Below the pieces are notes generated by a model, which ran no database searches, was not told the origin of the DNA, and saw nothing but the letters and a program-made list of their open reading frames with translations. Shown one piece after another: positions 1 through 8,288 of a stretch of DNA of 22,500 bases. How positions within the stretch are numbered: the first letter of the stretch is position 1; each line of letters opens with the position of its first letter. Origin of the DNA: Verrucomicrobiales bacterium (GTDB lineage: Bacteria > Verrucomicrobiota > Verrucomicrobiia > Verrucomicrobiales > Verrucomicrobiaceae); the NCBI GenBank assembly GCA_003506995.1, contig DNXB01000225.1:1529-24028 (forward strand), given 5' to 3'. The translations under genes were made by a program, and so were the position numbers.

Positions 1-592
1 CGTCAAACAAGCGCCGGTTCTTCCAAAAATAGCTGAAACCGGACACCAGGGTCAGCAGCGTGGTGAAATAGACGATGGCAGACGCCACGACGCGCTCCGT
101 GTCTGGGTTGGCGGTGAACACGGGCCGCGTGAAGCCGAACAACGGCTCCGTCGAGGCCTGGCGCATCATGAAATACAGCACCGTGAGGATCTGCCAGAGC
201 ATCTTGTGTTTCCCCAGTTTCTCCGCAGACAACACCGCCCCCTGGCCCGCCGCCACCAGCCGGATGCCCGTGACAAAAAACTCCCGCGCCAGAATGACGA
301 TGGTGATCCAAGCCGGCATCCGCAGCTCCTCCGGGATCGTTTTGTCCGCTGACAGCATGATGAAAGCGGCGGCGATGAGGATCTTGTCCGCCAGCGGGTC
401 GAACAGCTTGCCAAAATTCGTCACAATGCCTCGTGCCCGCGCGATCTGGCCGTCAAAATAATCCGTGGCCGAGGCGATGCCGAAAATGATCATCGCCATT
501 GAGACCGCGTTCTCCCACGGCAGGTAAAAAACCGCCACAAACACGCCGGTGAGCACCAGGCGTGAGAGGGTGAGCTTGTTGGGCAGGTTCAT
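1..592 (-). CDS. pgsA: CDP-diacylglycerol--glycerol-3-phosphate 3-phosphatidyltransferase (3' end outside window)
   Basis: This enzyme makes phosphatidylglycerol phosphate from CDP-diacylglycerol and glycerol 3-phosphate at the inner membrane. The reading frame is open from the ATG at 592 through the left edge, so the C-terminus is missing; 197 residues are visible. The CDP-alcohol phosphotransferase signature is complete: D44, D47-G48, A51-R52, G61, D65 and D69, with the spacing DxxDGxxARx8Gx3Dx3D. The N-terminus (MNLPNKLTLSRLVLTGVF) and several hydrophobic segments fit the PgsA family. AGAAGG lies about 10 nt upstream of the ATG and supports this start. It lies downstream of folC on the same strand with a 74-bp gap, so co-transcription is possible. 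Phosphatidylglycerophosphate synthase is preferred over phosphatidylserine synthase because of the TNFGKLFDPLADK stretch. Confidence 0.93.
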   Translation of the reverse strand, partial: MNLPNKLTLSRLVLTGVFVAVFYLPWENAVSMAMIIFGIASATDYFDGQIARARGIVTNFGKLFDPLADKILIAAAFIMLSADKTIPEELRMPAWITIVILAREFFVTGIRLVAAGQGAVLSAEKLGKHKMLWQILTVLYFMMRQASTEPLFGFTRPVFTANPDTERVVASAIVYFTTLLTLVSGFSYFWKNRRLFD

Positions 593-666
593 GAGATGGC
601 GGCCTTCTGAGTAGCGATGGAATGCCCCCGCTGTCAATGCCGGGACTGGGACAAAAGCAGTAAAAT

Positions 667-1893
667 CTACTGGGCACTGCGCTCAAACGCCGCCGCCTGA
701 TCCTCAATCAACGCGATGGCCTCCCCCGCGAGGTAAAGTGAACCCGCGATGAGCACAGGATGCGCCCTTGCCGTCGCGCGAAGCGCCTCCGCCACGCTGG
801 CATGCGCGGCCACGGGTCTTGGCGCGAGTCCCAGACCTGCCCAAACGCGGCAAAGCTCCGCCGCAGGCAGCGCCCGGGGTGATCCAAAGGCCGTGAAATG
901 CCAGCCGTCCGCGACGGACGCGATCTCCCTTAAAACGCCGGAAACATCCTTTCCCGCGACCGCGCCGAAGACGACCTGCGCCCGCTGCTGCTGAAACTGC
1001 TCCCGCCACGTCTGCACCAGCACACGGGCGGCATCCATATTGTGCGCACCGTCAATGACGACGCCGGGACGGATCTTTTGGAAGCGGGCCGGCCATTGGA
1101 CCTCACACAGGCCGCGTTCGATCAAGTTTTCGGCAAAATCAAAGCCTGCGGCCCGCAACGCGGCGACAGCCAACGCCGCATTCCAGCGCTGATGCGGACC
1201 AGGCAGGCCAGTTTCGGTGCTCCACGGTGTTTCGAGGACCGTAAGCGGCACACCACGCTCTGCGGCGGTTGTTTGGATGACCTCCAGCGCCTCCGCCTCC
1301 TGCGTCATCGTGATGGCGGGCACGCCCGGCTTGATGATCCCGGCTTTTTCAGCGGCAATCTTCGCCAGGGTGTCCCCCAGCAAGTCCATGTGATCCCAGC
1401 CAATTGGCGTGATGACGCTCACTGCAGGCAGGATGGCGTTTGTGGCGTCCAAACGACCGCCAAGGCCGGTTTCGAGGATCACCCACGGATTTCCCCGCCG
1501 CGCGAACCATTCGAGCGCCAGGGCAAGCGTCAGCTCGAAGAAAGTCGGGTGCGGATTCCAGCCAGAGACGCGCTCACGCAGGCGGTTGATGCCCGCCGCG
1601 ATTTCAGCGGGCGAAATCATCCGTTCCGCATCACGAATGCGCTCGCCGAAGTGAACCAAGTGCGGCGAGGTAAACAGACCGGCGTTGATGCCCGCATGTT
1701 TTAAAATCGAGTGCATGAAGGCGCAGGTGGAGCCTTTGCCATTCGTTCCGGCGACGTGGATGAATTTCTGCCCGGCGGCAGGCAGCCCCAGCTCGCGCAG
1801 CAGTCGTTGCACATTGTCGAGCCCCAGCTTGATGCCGAAGAGCTGTGTGCTGTAAAGCCAGTCGATTTCCTGTTGCGCCGTGTCGTGGGTCAT
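667..1893 (-). CDS. folC: Bifunctional folylpolyglutamate synthase / dihydrofolate synthase
   Basis: A cytoplasmic Mur-ligase-family enzyme that adds glutamate to dihydropteroate and to folates. The 408-residue protein has the ATP-binding loop GTNGKGST at 49-56, the family stretch LETGLGGRLDATN, the EKAGIIKPGVP segment and the VVIDGAHN motif of the C-terminal domain; length is normal for FolC. The frame stays open upstream to 2052, but the ATG at 1893 (MTHDTAQQEIDWLY) is chosen because homologous sequence begins there. Longer versions would run into the divergently transcribed glycosyltransferase gene, whose start is at 1979. pgsA follows on the same strand. Identification is secure; only the exact start carries some doubt. 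Confidence 0.95.
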   Translation of the reverse strand: MTHDTAQQEIDWLYSTQLFGIKLGLDNVQRLLRELGLPAAGQKFIHVAGTNGKGSTCAFMHSILKHAGINAGLFTSPHLVHFGERIRDAERMISPAEIAAGINRLRERVSGWNPHPTFFELTLALALEWFARRGNPWVILETGLGGRLDATNAILPAVSVITPIGWDHMDLLGDTLAKIAAEKAGIIKPGVPAITMTQEAEALEVIQTTAAERGVPLTVLETPWSTETGLPGPHQRWNAALAVAALRAAGFDFAENLIERGLCEVQWPARFQKIRPGVVIDGAHNMDAARVLVQTWREQFQQQRAQVVFGAVAGKDVSGVLREIASVADGWHFTAFGSPRALPAAELCRVWAGLGLAPRPVAAHASVAEALRATARAHPVLIAGSLYLAGEAIALIEDQAAAFERSAQ

Positions 1894-1902
1894 TCGCGTG
1901 GC

Positions 1903-1917
1903 GCACGGTGCCCGTGC
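1903..1917. promoter_or_regulatory. Small inverted repeat in the divergent folC/glycosyltransferase promoter region
   Basis: In the 85-bp divergent gap, GCACGG (1903-1908) and CCGTGC (1912-1917) form perfect 6-bp arms around a 3-nt centre, followed by an A-run on the plus strand. It could be an operator, or chance in GC-rich DNA. No convincing -35/-10 pair was found for either gene. Confidence 0.25.
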
Positions 1918-1978
1918 AAAAAGCGCGGCGCAACTCTCGGCTTTCCTCATGCTTTTCACGCCGCTATCGTGCCGCCGC

Positions 1979-3511
1979 ATGTCTTTGACTCCCGACCCTG
2001 ATTCCCCGACCTGGCTCAAACGCTTCTGGTGGCTGCTGGCCGCCGTTTTCATCGCCCGTGTGGGCGTGATGCTGCTGTTTGTGAATGGCGCGGATCTGGC
2101 CGGGGACGAGGCCTACTACTGGGACTGGGGCCGCCGGCCGGACTGGGGCTACTTCAGCAAGCCGCCGATGATCGGCTGGATGATGGGCGTGATCGGCTGG
2201 CTGACTGGAAACGCCGAGTGGGGCGTTCGTTTTGCCGCCCTGCTGCTCGGCACGGCCACGCTGGTCGTCATTCACCGCATCGCGCTCGTGCTGTTTGATG
2301 CCAGGACGGCCTTCCTCACCGCCGTGCTCGTGCTGCTGACGATCGCGAACGCCGGGCTGAATCTGCTGCTCACCATCGACGCGCCGCTGCTCCTGTGCTG
2401 GACGCTGGGGCTGCTGCTGTTCTGGTTCGCGGCGCAAAAACCCACCTGCAACACCCGCTGGATCGCGCTGACCCTCGTCATCGGCCTCGGCACGCTCAGC
2501 AAGCAGATGATGCTGGCTTTTCCTTTGCTGATGCTCGCCTTCGCTGCCGTTTCACGCGAGGACCGCCCGCTGCTGCGCAATCCACGCCTGTGGCTCACCA
2601 TCCTGGCCGGCATGGCCTTCATCATCCCCGTGCTGAAGTGGAACCAGGAGCACGCCTGGATCACCCTGGAGCACACGAAGCATCATTTTGACACGCAGAG
2701 CCTCGGTTTTGGCCAATGGATCGGCCGCACGCTGGAAAATGTCGGCCTCCAGGCGCTGATCTACACGCCCGTGACTTTCGTGGCGCTCGTGGCCGCGATG
2801 CTGGCGGCTGTGCGGCACCGGTCAAAGCTCACGCGCCCCGCGTTGTTCCTGCTGCTGGCTTCAGCACCCGCCTTGGCCTGTTTCGCGCTGCTGGCGCTGC
2901 GCCAGCGCATCAATCCGAACTGGCCCGCCGCCTTCTTTGTACCCGCGATTGTGCTGGCGGCGGCCTGGATGCGCGGCGGGCTGCCCTCGTTGGCAAATCC
3001 CGGCTGGCAGCGCTGGTCGCTGCGTGTCGGCGGCGCATTCGTCATCATCGTGCATCTCGCGCTCGTCATTGTTTTCACCACCAACCTGAAAGTCGTCAAC
3101 AAGCTGGCCAGCATCCGCGGCTGGCGTGAGGCAGGCATTGAGGCGCAGAAGTTTCTCGATCAAGTGCCGCGCCCGGAGCAGACCTTCGTCATGGTGCTGA
3201 GCCACCGCTACCACGCGGCGCAGATGGCCTTCTACATGCCCTCGCATCCGCGTTCGTATCGCTGGGAGCCGAGCGGAACGCCGCAGTCTCAGTATGAGGT
3301 CTGGCCAGGACCGGAAGAACGCCTCGGCCATGACGCGCTGATCCTCGATCCTTCCCCAGGCCGTGGCCTGCTTGAAAACCCGGTCTTCACCGCCGCCTTT
3401 GAAAAAATCGAGCATCGTGGCGACATCCGCATCGTGCTCGGGCAGCAGACACGCGAGTTCAGCGTGTATCTGGGAACGAATCTGAAATCTTGGGAACCCG
3501 TACGGCCATAA
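1979..3511 (+). CDS. GT39/ArnT-like dolichyl- or polyprenyl-phosphate-dependent membrane glycosyltransferase
   Basis: A 510-residue polytopic inner-membrane protein of the PMT/ArnT type (PMT_2 domain), which moves a sugar from a polyprenyl-phosphate donor to a lipid or protein acceptor. The first periplasmic loop carries the acidic pair D43-E44 in AGDEAYYWDW, then YFSKPPMIGWMMG, the usual signature of bacterial GT39-like enzymes. About ten hydrophobic segments follow, then a soluble C-terminal tail of roughly 130 residues. The ATG at 1979 is chosen because it starts just before the first membrane segment and clears the divergent folC start; an in-frame ATG at 1949 is the alternative. The PAP2 phosphatase gene follows on the same strand after 109 bp, and a lipid-phosphate phosphatase would fit a polyprenyl-phosphate pathway. 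Donor and acceptor cannot be told from sequence. Confidence 0.85.
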   Translation: MSLTPDPDSPTWLKRFWWLLAAVFIARVGVMLLFVNGADLAGDEAYYWDWGRRPDWGYFSKPPMIGWMMGVIGWLTGNAEWGVRFAALLLGTATLVVIHRIALVLFDARTAFLTAVLVLLTIANAGLNLLLTIDAPLLLCWTLGLLLFWFAAQKPTCNTRWIALTLVIGLGTLSKQMMLAFPLLMLAFAAVSREDRPLLRNPRLWLTILAGMAFIIPVLKWNQEHAWITLEHTKHHFDTQSLGFGQWIGRTLENVGLQALIYTPVTFVALVAAMLAAVRHRSKLTRPALFLLLASAPALACFALLALRQRINPNWPAAFFVPAIVLAAAWMRGGLPSLANPGWQRWSLRVGGAFVIIVHLALVIVFTTNLKVVNKLASIRGWREAGIEAQKFLDQVPRPEQTFVMVLSHRYHAAQMAFYMPSHPRSYRWEPSGTPQSQYEVWPGPEERLGHDALILDPSPGRGLLENPVFTAAFEKIEHRGDIRIVLGQQTREFSVYLGTNLKSWEPVRP

Positions 3512-3527
3512 ACATGACGAAGCCAGC

Positions 3528-3614
3528 ATGCCGGATGCCGAATGCCGCCCCTCACGGTCGCTTTGTCATGCATGTCCGTGGCATTCGTCATTCTGAATTC
3601 GTCATTCGTCATTT
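3528..3614. repeat. Simple intergenic repeat (ATGCCG and ATTCGTC units) ahead of the PAP2 gene
   Basis: The gap between the glycosyltransferase and PAP2 genes holds degenerate short direct repeats. Three ATGCCG units occur at about 3528-3547 and three ATTCGTC units at 3583-3610, with one ATTCTG interruption. Read on the minus strand the second block would encode a peptide beginning MTNDEFRMTN, a string I remember from spurious predicted proteins in Verrucomicrobiota and Planctomycetota genomes. The block ends only 6 bp before the PAP2 ATG, so it must form its 5' leader. Confidence 0.6.
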
Positions 3615-3620
3615 CATCAC

Positions 3621-4232
3621 ATGACCGCCTGGGATCTCAGCCTTCTGCATCAGATCAACACCGCCTGGTCGCATCCGGTGCTCGACCGGCTCATGCCCAC
3701 GCTCTCCGCCATCGAGGCGTGGCTGCCGCTCATCATCCTCGCGGTGCTGCTCACCGCCTGGCGCGGCGGCAAACAAGCACGAACCATGCTGCTCTGCCTC
3801 GCCCTCGCCCTCGCCCTCGGCGACGCCGTGATCTCCAACACGCTGAAGAAAGCTATCGGTCGGGTGCGCCCTCGCGATGCGATGGAAGGCGTGATCGTGC
3901 GTGATCTCGGCAACGCCTCGCCCGCCTTCATGCGCTTGTTTGAAAAGCCGGTGGTCAAACCGAGCGAACCAATGGGCGAAACCCACGGCAAATCCTTCCC
4001 CTCCAGCCACACGGTCAATCTGTTCGCCGCCGCCACGGTCATCGCCTGCTTTTATCGCGGCGCAGGCCTCGCGATGTACCTCCTGGCCGCTGCAGTCGCA
4101 TACTCCCGCATCTACTGCGGCGCTCACTGGCCCTCCGACATCCCGCCCTCCATGGCGCTCGGTGTTTTGACCGGTCTGGGCGTGGTCTGGACGACCAACC
4201 GGCTCATGAGCCGGTCGAACGCACGGGTTTGA
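3621..4232 (+). CDS. PAP2-family membrane phosphatase (lipid phosphatase / undecaprenyl-diphosphatase-like)
   Basis: A 203-residue membrane protein of the type 2 phosphatidic acid phosphatase family. All three catalytic motifs are present: K76-x6-R83-P84, PSSH with H130, and S162-R163-x5-H169-x3-D173. Hydrophobic stretches around the motifs fit an integral membrane enzyme with a periplasm-facing active site. Likely substrates are phosphatidic acid, phosphatidylglycerol phosphate or undecaprenyl pyrophosphate; the sequence does not decide. The leader is made of simple repeats and shows no clear Shine-Dalgarno sequence before the ATG. The last 29 bp overlap the 3' end of the convergent MFS gene. 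Confidence 0.88.
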   Translation: MTAWDLSLLHQINTAWSHPVLDRLMPTLSAIEAWLPLIILAVLLTAWRGGKQARTMLLCLALALALGDAVISNTLKKAIGRVRPRDAMEGVIVRDLGNASPAFMRLFEKPVVKPSEPMGETHGKSFPSSHTVNLFAAATVIACFYRGAGLAMYLLAAAVAYSRIYCGAHWPSDIPPSMALGVLTGLGVVWTTNRLMSRSNARV

Positions 4233-5433
4233 CAAAAACCATCAGCACTCCGCAAACAAGCAGCCCACCCGCCGCGCATTGAAACAGCGTGCCGACATGG
4301 ATCTGCGCATCGCGCAAAACACCGCCGATGTACACCGTGACTCCGCCGACGATGCAGGAGAACATGTTCAGCACGCCATAACCCGTGGCGCGATAGCGGC
4401 TGTCGGACACCTGGCAGAGGATGGGCATCAAATTCGCATCGGAAAAGCAGCGCGTGAACCCGTAGATCGACAGTCCGGCGATGGCGAGCGCGAGCATGCC
4501 TGTGTTTGCCACCAGCAAGGTCGCAGGTGCGGCGATGAACAAGCCGATGGCTGGCACGAGGATGCGCGCGCGATCATTTGTGCGGCTCCAGCGATCCGCC
4601 CACGCGCCGCCGACGAGCTTGCCGATAAACATCGCCACCGCCAGGAAGCTCGTGGCCGAGATGCCCGCCGCGCCTTGGTCGAGTTTGAACTGTTCTTTAA
4701 AGAAGGTGGGCATCCAGCCCATCACCGCCCAGCCCGCCAGCGCTAGCAGGCCCCAGAACGCGAGCAGCAAAAGAAACGAACGGCTGCTGAACAAACTGGT
4801 GAGCGCCTGGCCGAGGCGTGGCTGATCCGCATTCGATATCACGACTCCACTCTCGCGTGTCGGATCACGAAGCACAAACATCAGCCCCACGGCATACACG
4901 ACACCGAAAATGCCAAACACATCGAACGCCGCCGACCATCCATGCCTCTCCGCCACCCAGCCGCCGATGCCCGCGAGGCCGGTGCCCACACTCAGACCGG
5001 TCATGTGAATGCCCGTGGCGAGTGAGCGTGTGCTGCCACGATGGTAATCTGCGATCAATGCCAGCGCCGCAGGCAGATACGCAGCCTCGCTCAGCCCCAT
5101 GAGCGCGCGCACAACGATCAGTTCCTCAAAACTCCGCGCATGACCCGTGAGCCATGTCAGCAGCGACCACACGAGAAGGCTGAACACAATCAGGCGGCTG
5201 CGATTGAAGCGATCCGCGAGAAATCCGGCGAACGGGCTCAGCAAACCATACACCCACAGAAAAACCGAGGTCAGCAGGCCGAACTGCGCATCCGTCATCG
5301 GCACCGCCTGCGTGAGCGAATCCCGCATCGTGGTGATCATGATGCGGTCCAGGTAGTTCAGCGCCGCCACGACCCACAGCACGCCCACGATGAGCCACGC
5401 ACGCGGGAGAGGTTTGGACAAATCAGCCATCAT
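4204..5433 (-). CDS. MFS transporter, anion:cation symporter-like
   Basis: A 409-residue major facilitator superfamily permease with about twelve hydrophobic segments. The first helix contains the ALNYLDR signature of the ACS/SLC17-like branch, followed by the cytoplasmic loop motif GFLADRFNRSRLIVFSL between helices 2 and 3. ACS-branch members often carry sugar acids or other organic anions; the substrate here is unknown. The ATG at 5433 is chosen because GAGG lies 9 nt upstream; ATG at 5430 is nearly equivalent. It begins 11 bp after the stop of the DUF4143 ATPase gene on the same strand, so the two are probably transcribed together although no functional link is evident. The 3' end overlaps the PAP2 gene by 29 bp. 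Confidence 0.9.
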   Translation of the reverse strand: MMADLSKPLPRAWLIVGVLWVVAALNYLDRIMITTMRDSLTQAVPMTDAQFGLLTSVFLWVYGLLSPFAGFLADRFNRSRLIVFSLLVWSLLTWLTGHARSFEELIVVRALMGLSEAAYLPAALALIADYHRGSTRSLATGIHMTGLSVGTGLAGIGGWVAERHGWSAAFDVFGIFGVVYAVGLMFVLRDPTRESGVVISNADQPRLGQALTSLFSSRSFLLLLAFWGLLALAGWAVMGWMPTFFKEQFKLDQGAAGISATSFLAVAMFIGKLVGGAWADRWSRTNDRARILVPAIGLFIAAPATLLVANTGMLALAIAGLSIYGFTRCFSDANLMPILCQVSDSRYRATGYGVLNMFSCIVGGVTVYIGGVLRDAQIHVGTLFQCAAGGLLVCGVLMVFVKPVRSTGS

Positions 5434-5444
5434 GAGTTTCGGCC

Positions 5445-6800
5445 TCAGCCAGGTGTTGAGCCGGTTTTGAGCATCCATGCCCATGCTGGCAGCACGTTCA
5501 CATGGGGCGGCGCGGATTTCTGAGCGGTGACAGCGGAGTGCATCGTTCCGGTGAGCAGCAGCCGCTCGGATGATTTCGTGTGATGGCTGAGAAACTTGGC
5601 CTTGGGCTGAAGCGGGAGCAGCTCGCGAGCGAGCGTGTCAGGATCGCTCACGTTGGCGGCCACTTGGATGAGCGCGCGACTGCCATCAGCGAAAATGGCC
5701 GAGAAGTCCACTTCATGATCGTCCTCCGTGCGGGCGTAGCCGAGCTCGGCTCCACGCCGCTTGAGTTCGATGGCCACGGCGGTTTCCAACGCATGACCGG
5801 TGTTTCCTTTGCCACTGCGATCAAAGATAGGGATCAATCCAGGATCGCAGGGATAGACTTTGCGCGGGTTCACCTGACGCTGACGTTCCGAGGAGGTTTC
5901 CAAGGGGATGGCCAGGAGCAGGAACGCATCCTGCAGGTGCGCGAGATAGTCATGCAGCGTTTCCTTGGCGACCGGGAAGCCCTGGCTCTTCAGGTCATTC
6001 CAGAACTTGTGTACGCTGAACAGACTGCCTGGCGAGGCGAGCAACTGCCGCACCAGCCGGCGCAAGGCCTCCACATTCGTCACCTGATGCCGCTCCACAA
6101 TGTCTCGAAACAAGCAGGCATCCACATAGCCCTGGAGGATGGGGCGGCGGTGCATCGGCGACAGGCCCACCGTCTCAGGGAAGCCGCCCTGGCTCAGATA
6201 GTCGTCGAATTGAGCCTCCAGCCACGAAACCTCGCCCGGCGTCCAGAAGGCCTCCTTCACCGTCCTGTCTGGAAAACGATGCCGCAGATACTCGCGGAAG
6301 CTGAAAGGCCACACCACGGTCTCCATGCCGCGACCACGCAAAGACGAGGCCACCTCACGGCTCAGCATGCGCGAGGAGCTGCCGCTGACGAAGACGCGCA
6401 CCTTCTCCGTGTCCATGAGCCTCCGCACAAAGCTCTCCCAGCCGGGAACGAGCTGAATTTCATCCAGGCAGAGCAGGCACTCCTGCTTTCCACGGCGCTG
6501 TGGCACCCTGCGATAAAAGACTTCAACCAGCTCTCCCAATTGCGCCCCGTCAAGTTCGCGCAGACGCTCATCCTCGAAGTTCACATAGAGCTGGCCCTCG
6601 GCGGGAATGCTCTTCTGCGAGCGAGCAGCGAAGTCGCTCATCGTCTGGAAAAGGAAGGAGGTTTTGCCCGCCCGCCTCATCCCGGTGACGGCCTGAATTT
6701 TGCCCGGCACATCCGGCCACACCACGTCCCGCCTCGTCAGCCGAGGCCGTTCCATGGCCGCCGAGAGGCCGACCAGTTGCTCAAAGATCAGGGAAAACAT
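5445..6800 (-). CDS. AAA_14 / DUF4143 ATPase
   Basis: A 451-residue ATPase of the AAA_14-DUF4143 type, a widespread accessory family of poorly known function. The P-loop is GMRRAGKTS at 40-48 and Walker B is CLDEIQLV around 111-118, followed by the sensor-like VFVSGSSSRML. The C-terminal DUF4143 half contains HALETAVAIELKRRG and later HEVDFSA, which resembles a degenerate PD-(D/E)XK nuclease fold. The ATG at 6800 sits 8 nt after a good -10 element, so the transcript may be leaderless; an internal ATG at 6755 lacks a ribosome site. Such genes scatter by horizontal transfer and occur in many copies in some genomes. The MFS gene follows 11 bp downstream. Confidence 0.88.
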   Translation of the reverse strand: MFSLIFEQLVGLSAAMERPRLTRRDVVWPDVPGKIQAVTGMRRAGKTSFLFQTMSDFAARSQKSIPAEGQLYVNFEDERLRELDGAQLGELVEVFYRRVPQRRGKQECLLCLDEIQLVPGWESFVRRLMDTEKVRVFVSGSSSRMLSREVASSLRGRGMETVVWPFSFREYLRHRFPDRTVKEAFWTPGEVSWLEAQFDDYLSQGGFPETVGLSPMHRRPILQGYVDACLFRDIVERHQVTNVEALRRLVRQLLASPGSLFSVHKFWNDLKSQGFPVAKETLHDYLAHLQDAFLLLAIPLETSSERQRQVNPRKVYPCDPGLIPIFDRSGKGNTGHALETAVAIELKRRGAELGYARTEDDHEVDFSAIFADGSRALIQVAANVSDPDTLARELLPLQPKAKFLSHHTKSSERLLLTGTMHSAVTAQKSAPPHVNVLPAWAWMLKTGSTPG

Positions 6801-6808
6801 GCTTCAAA

Positions 6809-6852
6809 TAAATACTTTTTAGACTGATCTATTGCAACCGATACATCAGTCT
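6809..6852 (-). promoter_or_regulatory. Predicted sigma70-like promoter overlapping an inverted repeat, upstream of the ATPase gene
   Basis: On the minus strand, TTGCAA (6832-6837) lies exactly 17 nt before TATTTA (6809-6814), a good -35/-10 pair. A perfect 8-bp inverted repeat, AGACTGAT at 6821-6828 and ATCAGTCT at 6845-6852, brackets the -35 element. A protein bound there would block RNA polymerase. The ATPase ATG follows the -10 by 8 nt, which leaves almost no 5' leader. The segment is AT-rich compared with its surroundings. Confidence 0.55.
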
Positions 6853-6887
6853 GTGGCGAATCAATCCGCAGACCGCCCGCCCGGCAC

Positions 6888-8210
6888 TCAAGGCGCAATC
6901 ACGATGTCCTTCCTCATCTTCAAGCGCCCCAGCTTGTGCTCGCCAATGAGCCAGACTTGCAGCTTGCCGGGCTTTTTGAGCAGATCGTCGGGAATGGTGA
7001 GTGATCCGGCGAGGCGCTGCTCGTCACTGAGGAAAAGCGGATGCCGTCCGTAGCTGTCCGCCTCGTTCCAGAGGTAGATGACGATGGGGCGGATGTTCTC
7101 CGCGCTGAAGCCGACCTGCCAGCCGCCGTTCATCGGCACCTTGCCTTTGGGCAGACGAAGATCGAGATCGCACACAGCGAACTCACAGGCTTGGATTAAC
7201 GATCCATCCTTATGCACGACGTGGGCGGTATAGTCGCCGCAGGTGTCGAAGCTGCGTTCATGCACGCCGGGGCCTTCGAGCGCGATCTCCTCCACCACTT
7301 TTTCGCCACGGCGGATGATCAAAGACTTCACGCCGAGCTTGTCGCGGTCCATGACGTGAAACTTCACCGCCTTGCCCTTCTGATACGGCACCCAGTCGCC
7401 GAGATCGAGCAGCAGCGTGCGATTGATCTTCGGCGGCGTGGCATCGGCCTCGTAGTTCGGGAAAAGCAGCGGCTCGGAACGGTTGGTGCCGCGCCATGCG
7501 TTGAGGTCGGTGATGCGAAAGAGCTGCTTGTTTCGTGAGGCGAGGTGCTTGTTGAAGGCTGCGGCATTGCGTTCCGTGGTCGCGGTGGTCGGCGGGCGGC
7601 TTTCCTCGATGCGCACGGAGATCACGCGGCCTTGATCATCCTTCGTCACCGCCGTCACCATCTCCACATGCGAGCCGGAGGTCTCCGTGGCGTGCGGCGT
7701 GTAAATCACATCGCCCACCTGCGCGGCCTCAGCCGACTGCGGCTCCACGAGTCTGATGCCGTCGCTGATCCCAGGTCCATAGCGTCGGCTCACCTCCCAG
7801 ATGCCGCATTGCAGCGCGTAGCTGGTGTAGGAGGAGCAAACGGTGCCGTAGAAGGCGGCGGCGTTGGAAACCTTGCCTGTGAGGTTTTCGGTGTAGAGCA
7901 CGCTGAGCGGGTTTTCCACGGCGGCGAGAAAGGTGCGCAATCCGATGTCGAAGCCGATGTAACGTCCCTCCGACCTCACGCTGGAGTAGGGCACGCCGGT
8001 GCATTCCTTTCCAGCTTCAAAGAAGCCGCCCTTTCGGTTCGGCAAGGTTCCGGCGACCGGCGTCCATCTCACCTGCGAAAGGATGCGGGCATGCGCTGCG
8101 GTGCGCTCCTGCCAGGATTTGGATGACGTGGCATCCTGGGCCAGTGCGGCGTTCGGGCCGAAAGTGAGCACGAGAACGGCTAAAAGAATGAAAAGGAGGT
8201 GATGAGGCAT
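6888..8210 (-). CDS. Secreted NlpC/P60-like (papain-fold) protein with C-terminal extension
   Basis: A 440-residue exported protein. Residues 1-24 form a signal peptide (hydrophobic core FILLAVLVLTF, probable cut after AALA). The middle contains VCSSYTSYAL with Cys125 and, after GDVIYTPH, the segment GSHVEMVTAV with His181. A cysteine followed by GD and a later His is the layout of NlpC/P60-like peptidases, which usually cut peptidoglycan peptides. The GVPYSS segment near residue 72 also recalls that superfamily. About 240 residues of beta-rich sequence follow with no domain I can name. The frame is open far upstream, but the ATG at 8210 is chosen because the signal peptide begins there. The match is by motif only, so peptidase activity is inferred. 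Confidence 0.6.
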   Translation of the reverse strand: MPHHLLFILLAVLVLTFGPNAALAQDATSSKSWQERTAAHARILSQVRWTPVAGTLPNRKGGFFEAGKECTGVPYSSVRSEGRYIGFDIGLRTFLAAVENPLSVLYTENLTGKVSNAAAFYGTVCSSYTSYALQCGIWEVSRRYGPGISDGIRLVEPQSAEAAQVGDVIYTPHATETSGSHVEMVTAVTKDDQGRVISVRIEESRPPTTATTERNAAAFNKHLASRNKQLFRITDLNAWRGTNRSEPLLFPNYEADATPPKINRTLLLDLGDWVPYQKGKAVKFHVMDRDKLGVKSLIIRRGEKVVEEIALEGPGVHERSFDTCGDYTAHVVHKDGSLIQACEFAVCDLDLRLPKGKVPMNGGWQVGFSAENIRPIVIYLWNEADSYGRHPLFLSDEQRLAGSLTIPDDLLKKPGKLQVWLIGEHKLGRLKMRKDIVIAP

Positions 8211-8288
8211 GGCGGGAGTTTGGAGAAGCTGTGGCGGCCGCTGAGGGAACGCCTTGAATGCTACGGAACTCCGGCAAACTATCTGGCG

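Noticed and set aside
4204..4232. Frameshift or misassembly at the PAP2/MFS boundary
   Set aside because: Both proteins have complete family C-termini; a 29-bp convergent overlap is unremarkable in dense genomes.
5580..6827. Long plus-strand open frame (415 codons) opposite the ATPase gene
   Set aside because: It is the antisense shadow of a gene with clear Walker motifs; the translation is rich in His, Arg and Ala with no recognisable domain.
8211..8288. N-terminal extension of the small partner gene from ATG 8199
   Set aside because: It would overlap the start of the divergent NlpC-like gene, and the added residues do not resemble the partner family; ATG 8289 is preferred but unproven.
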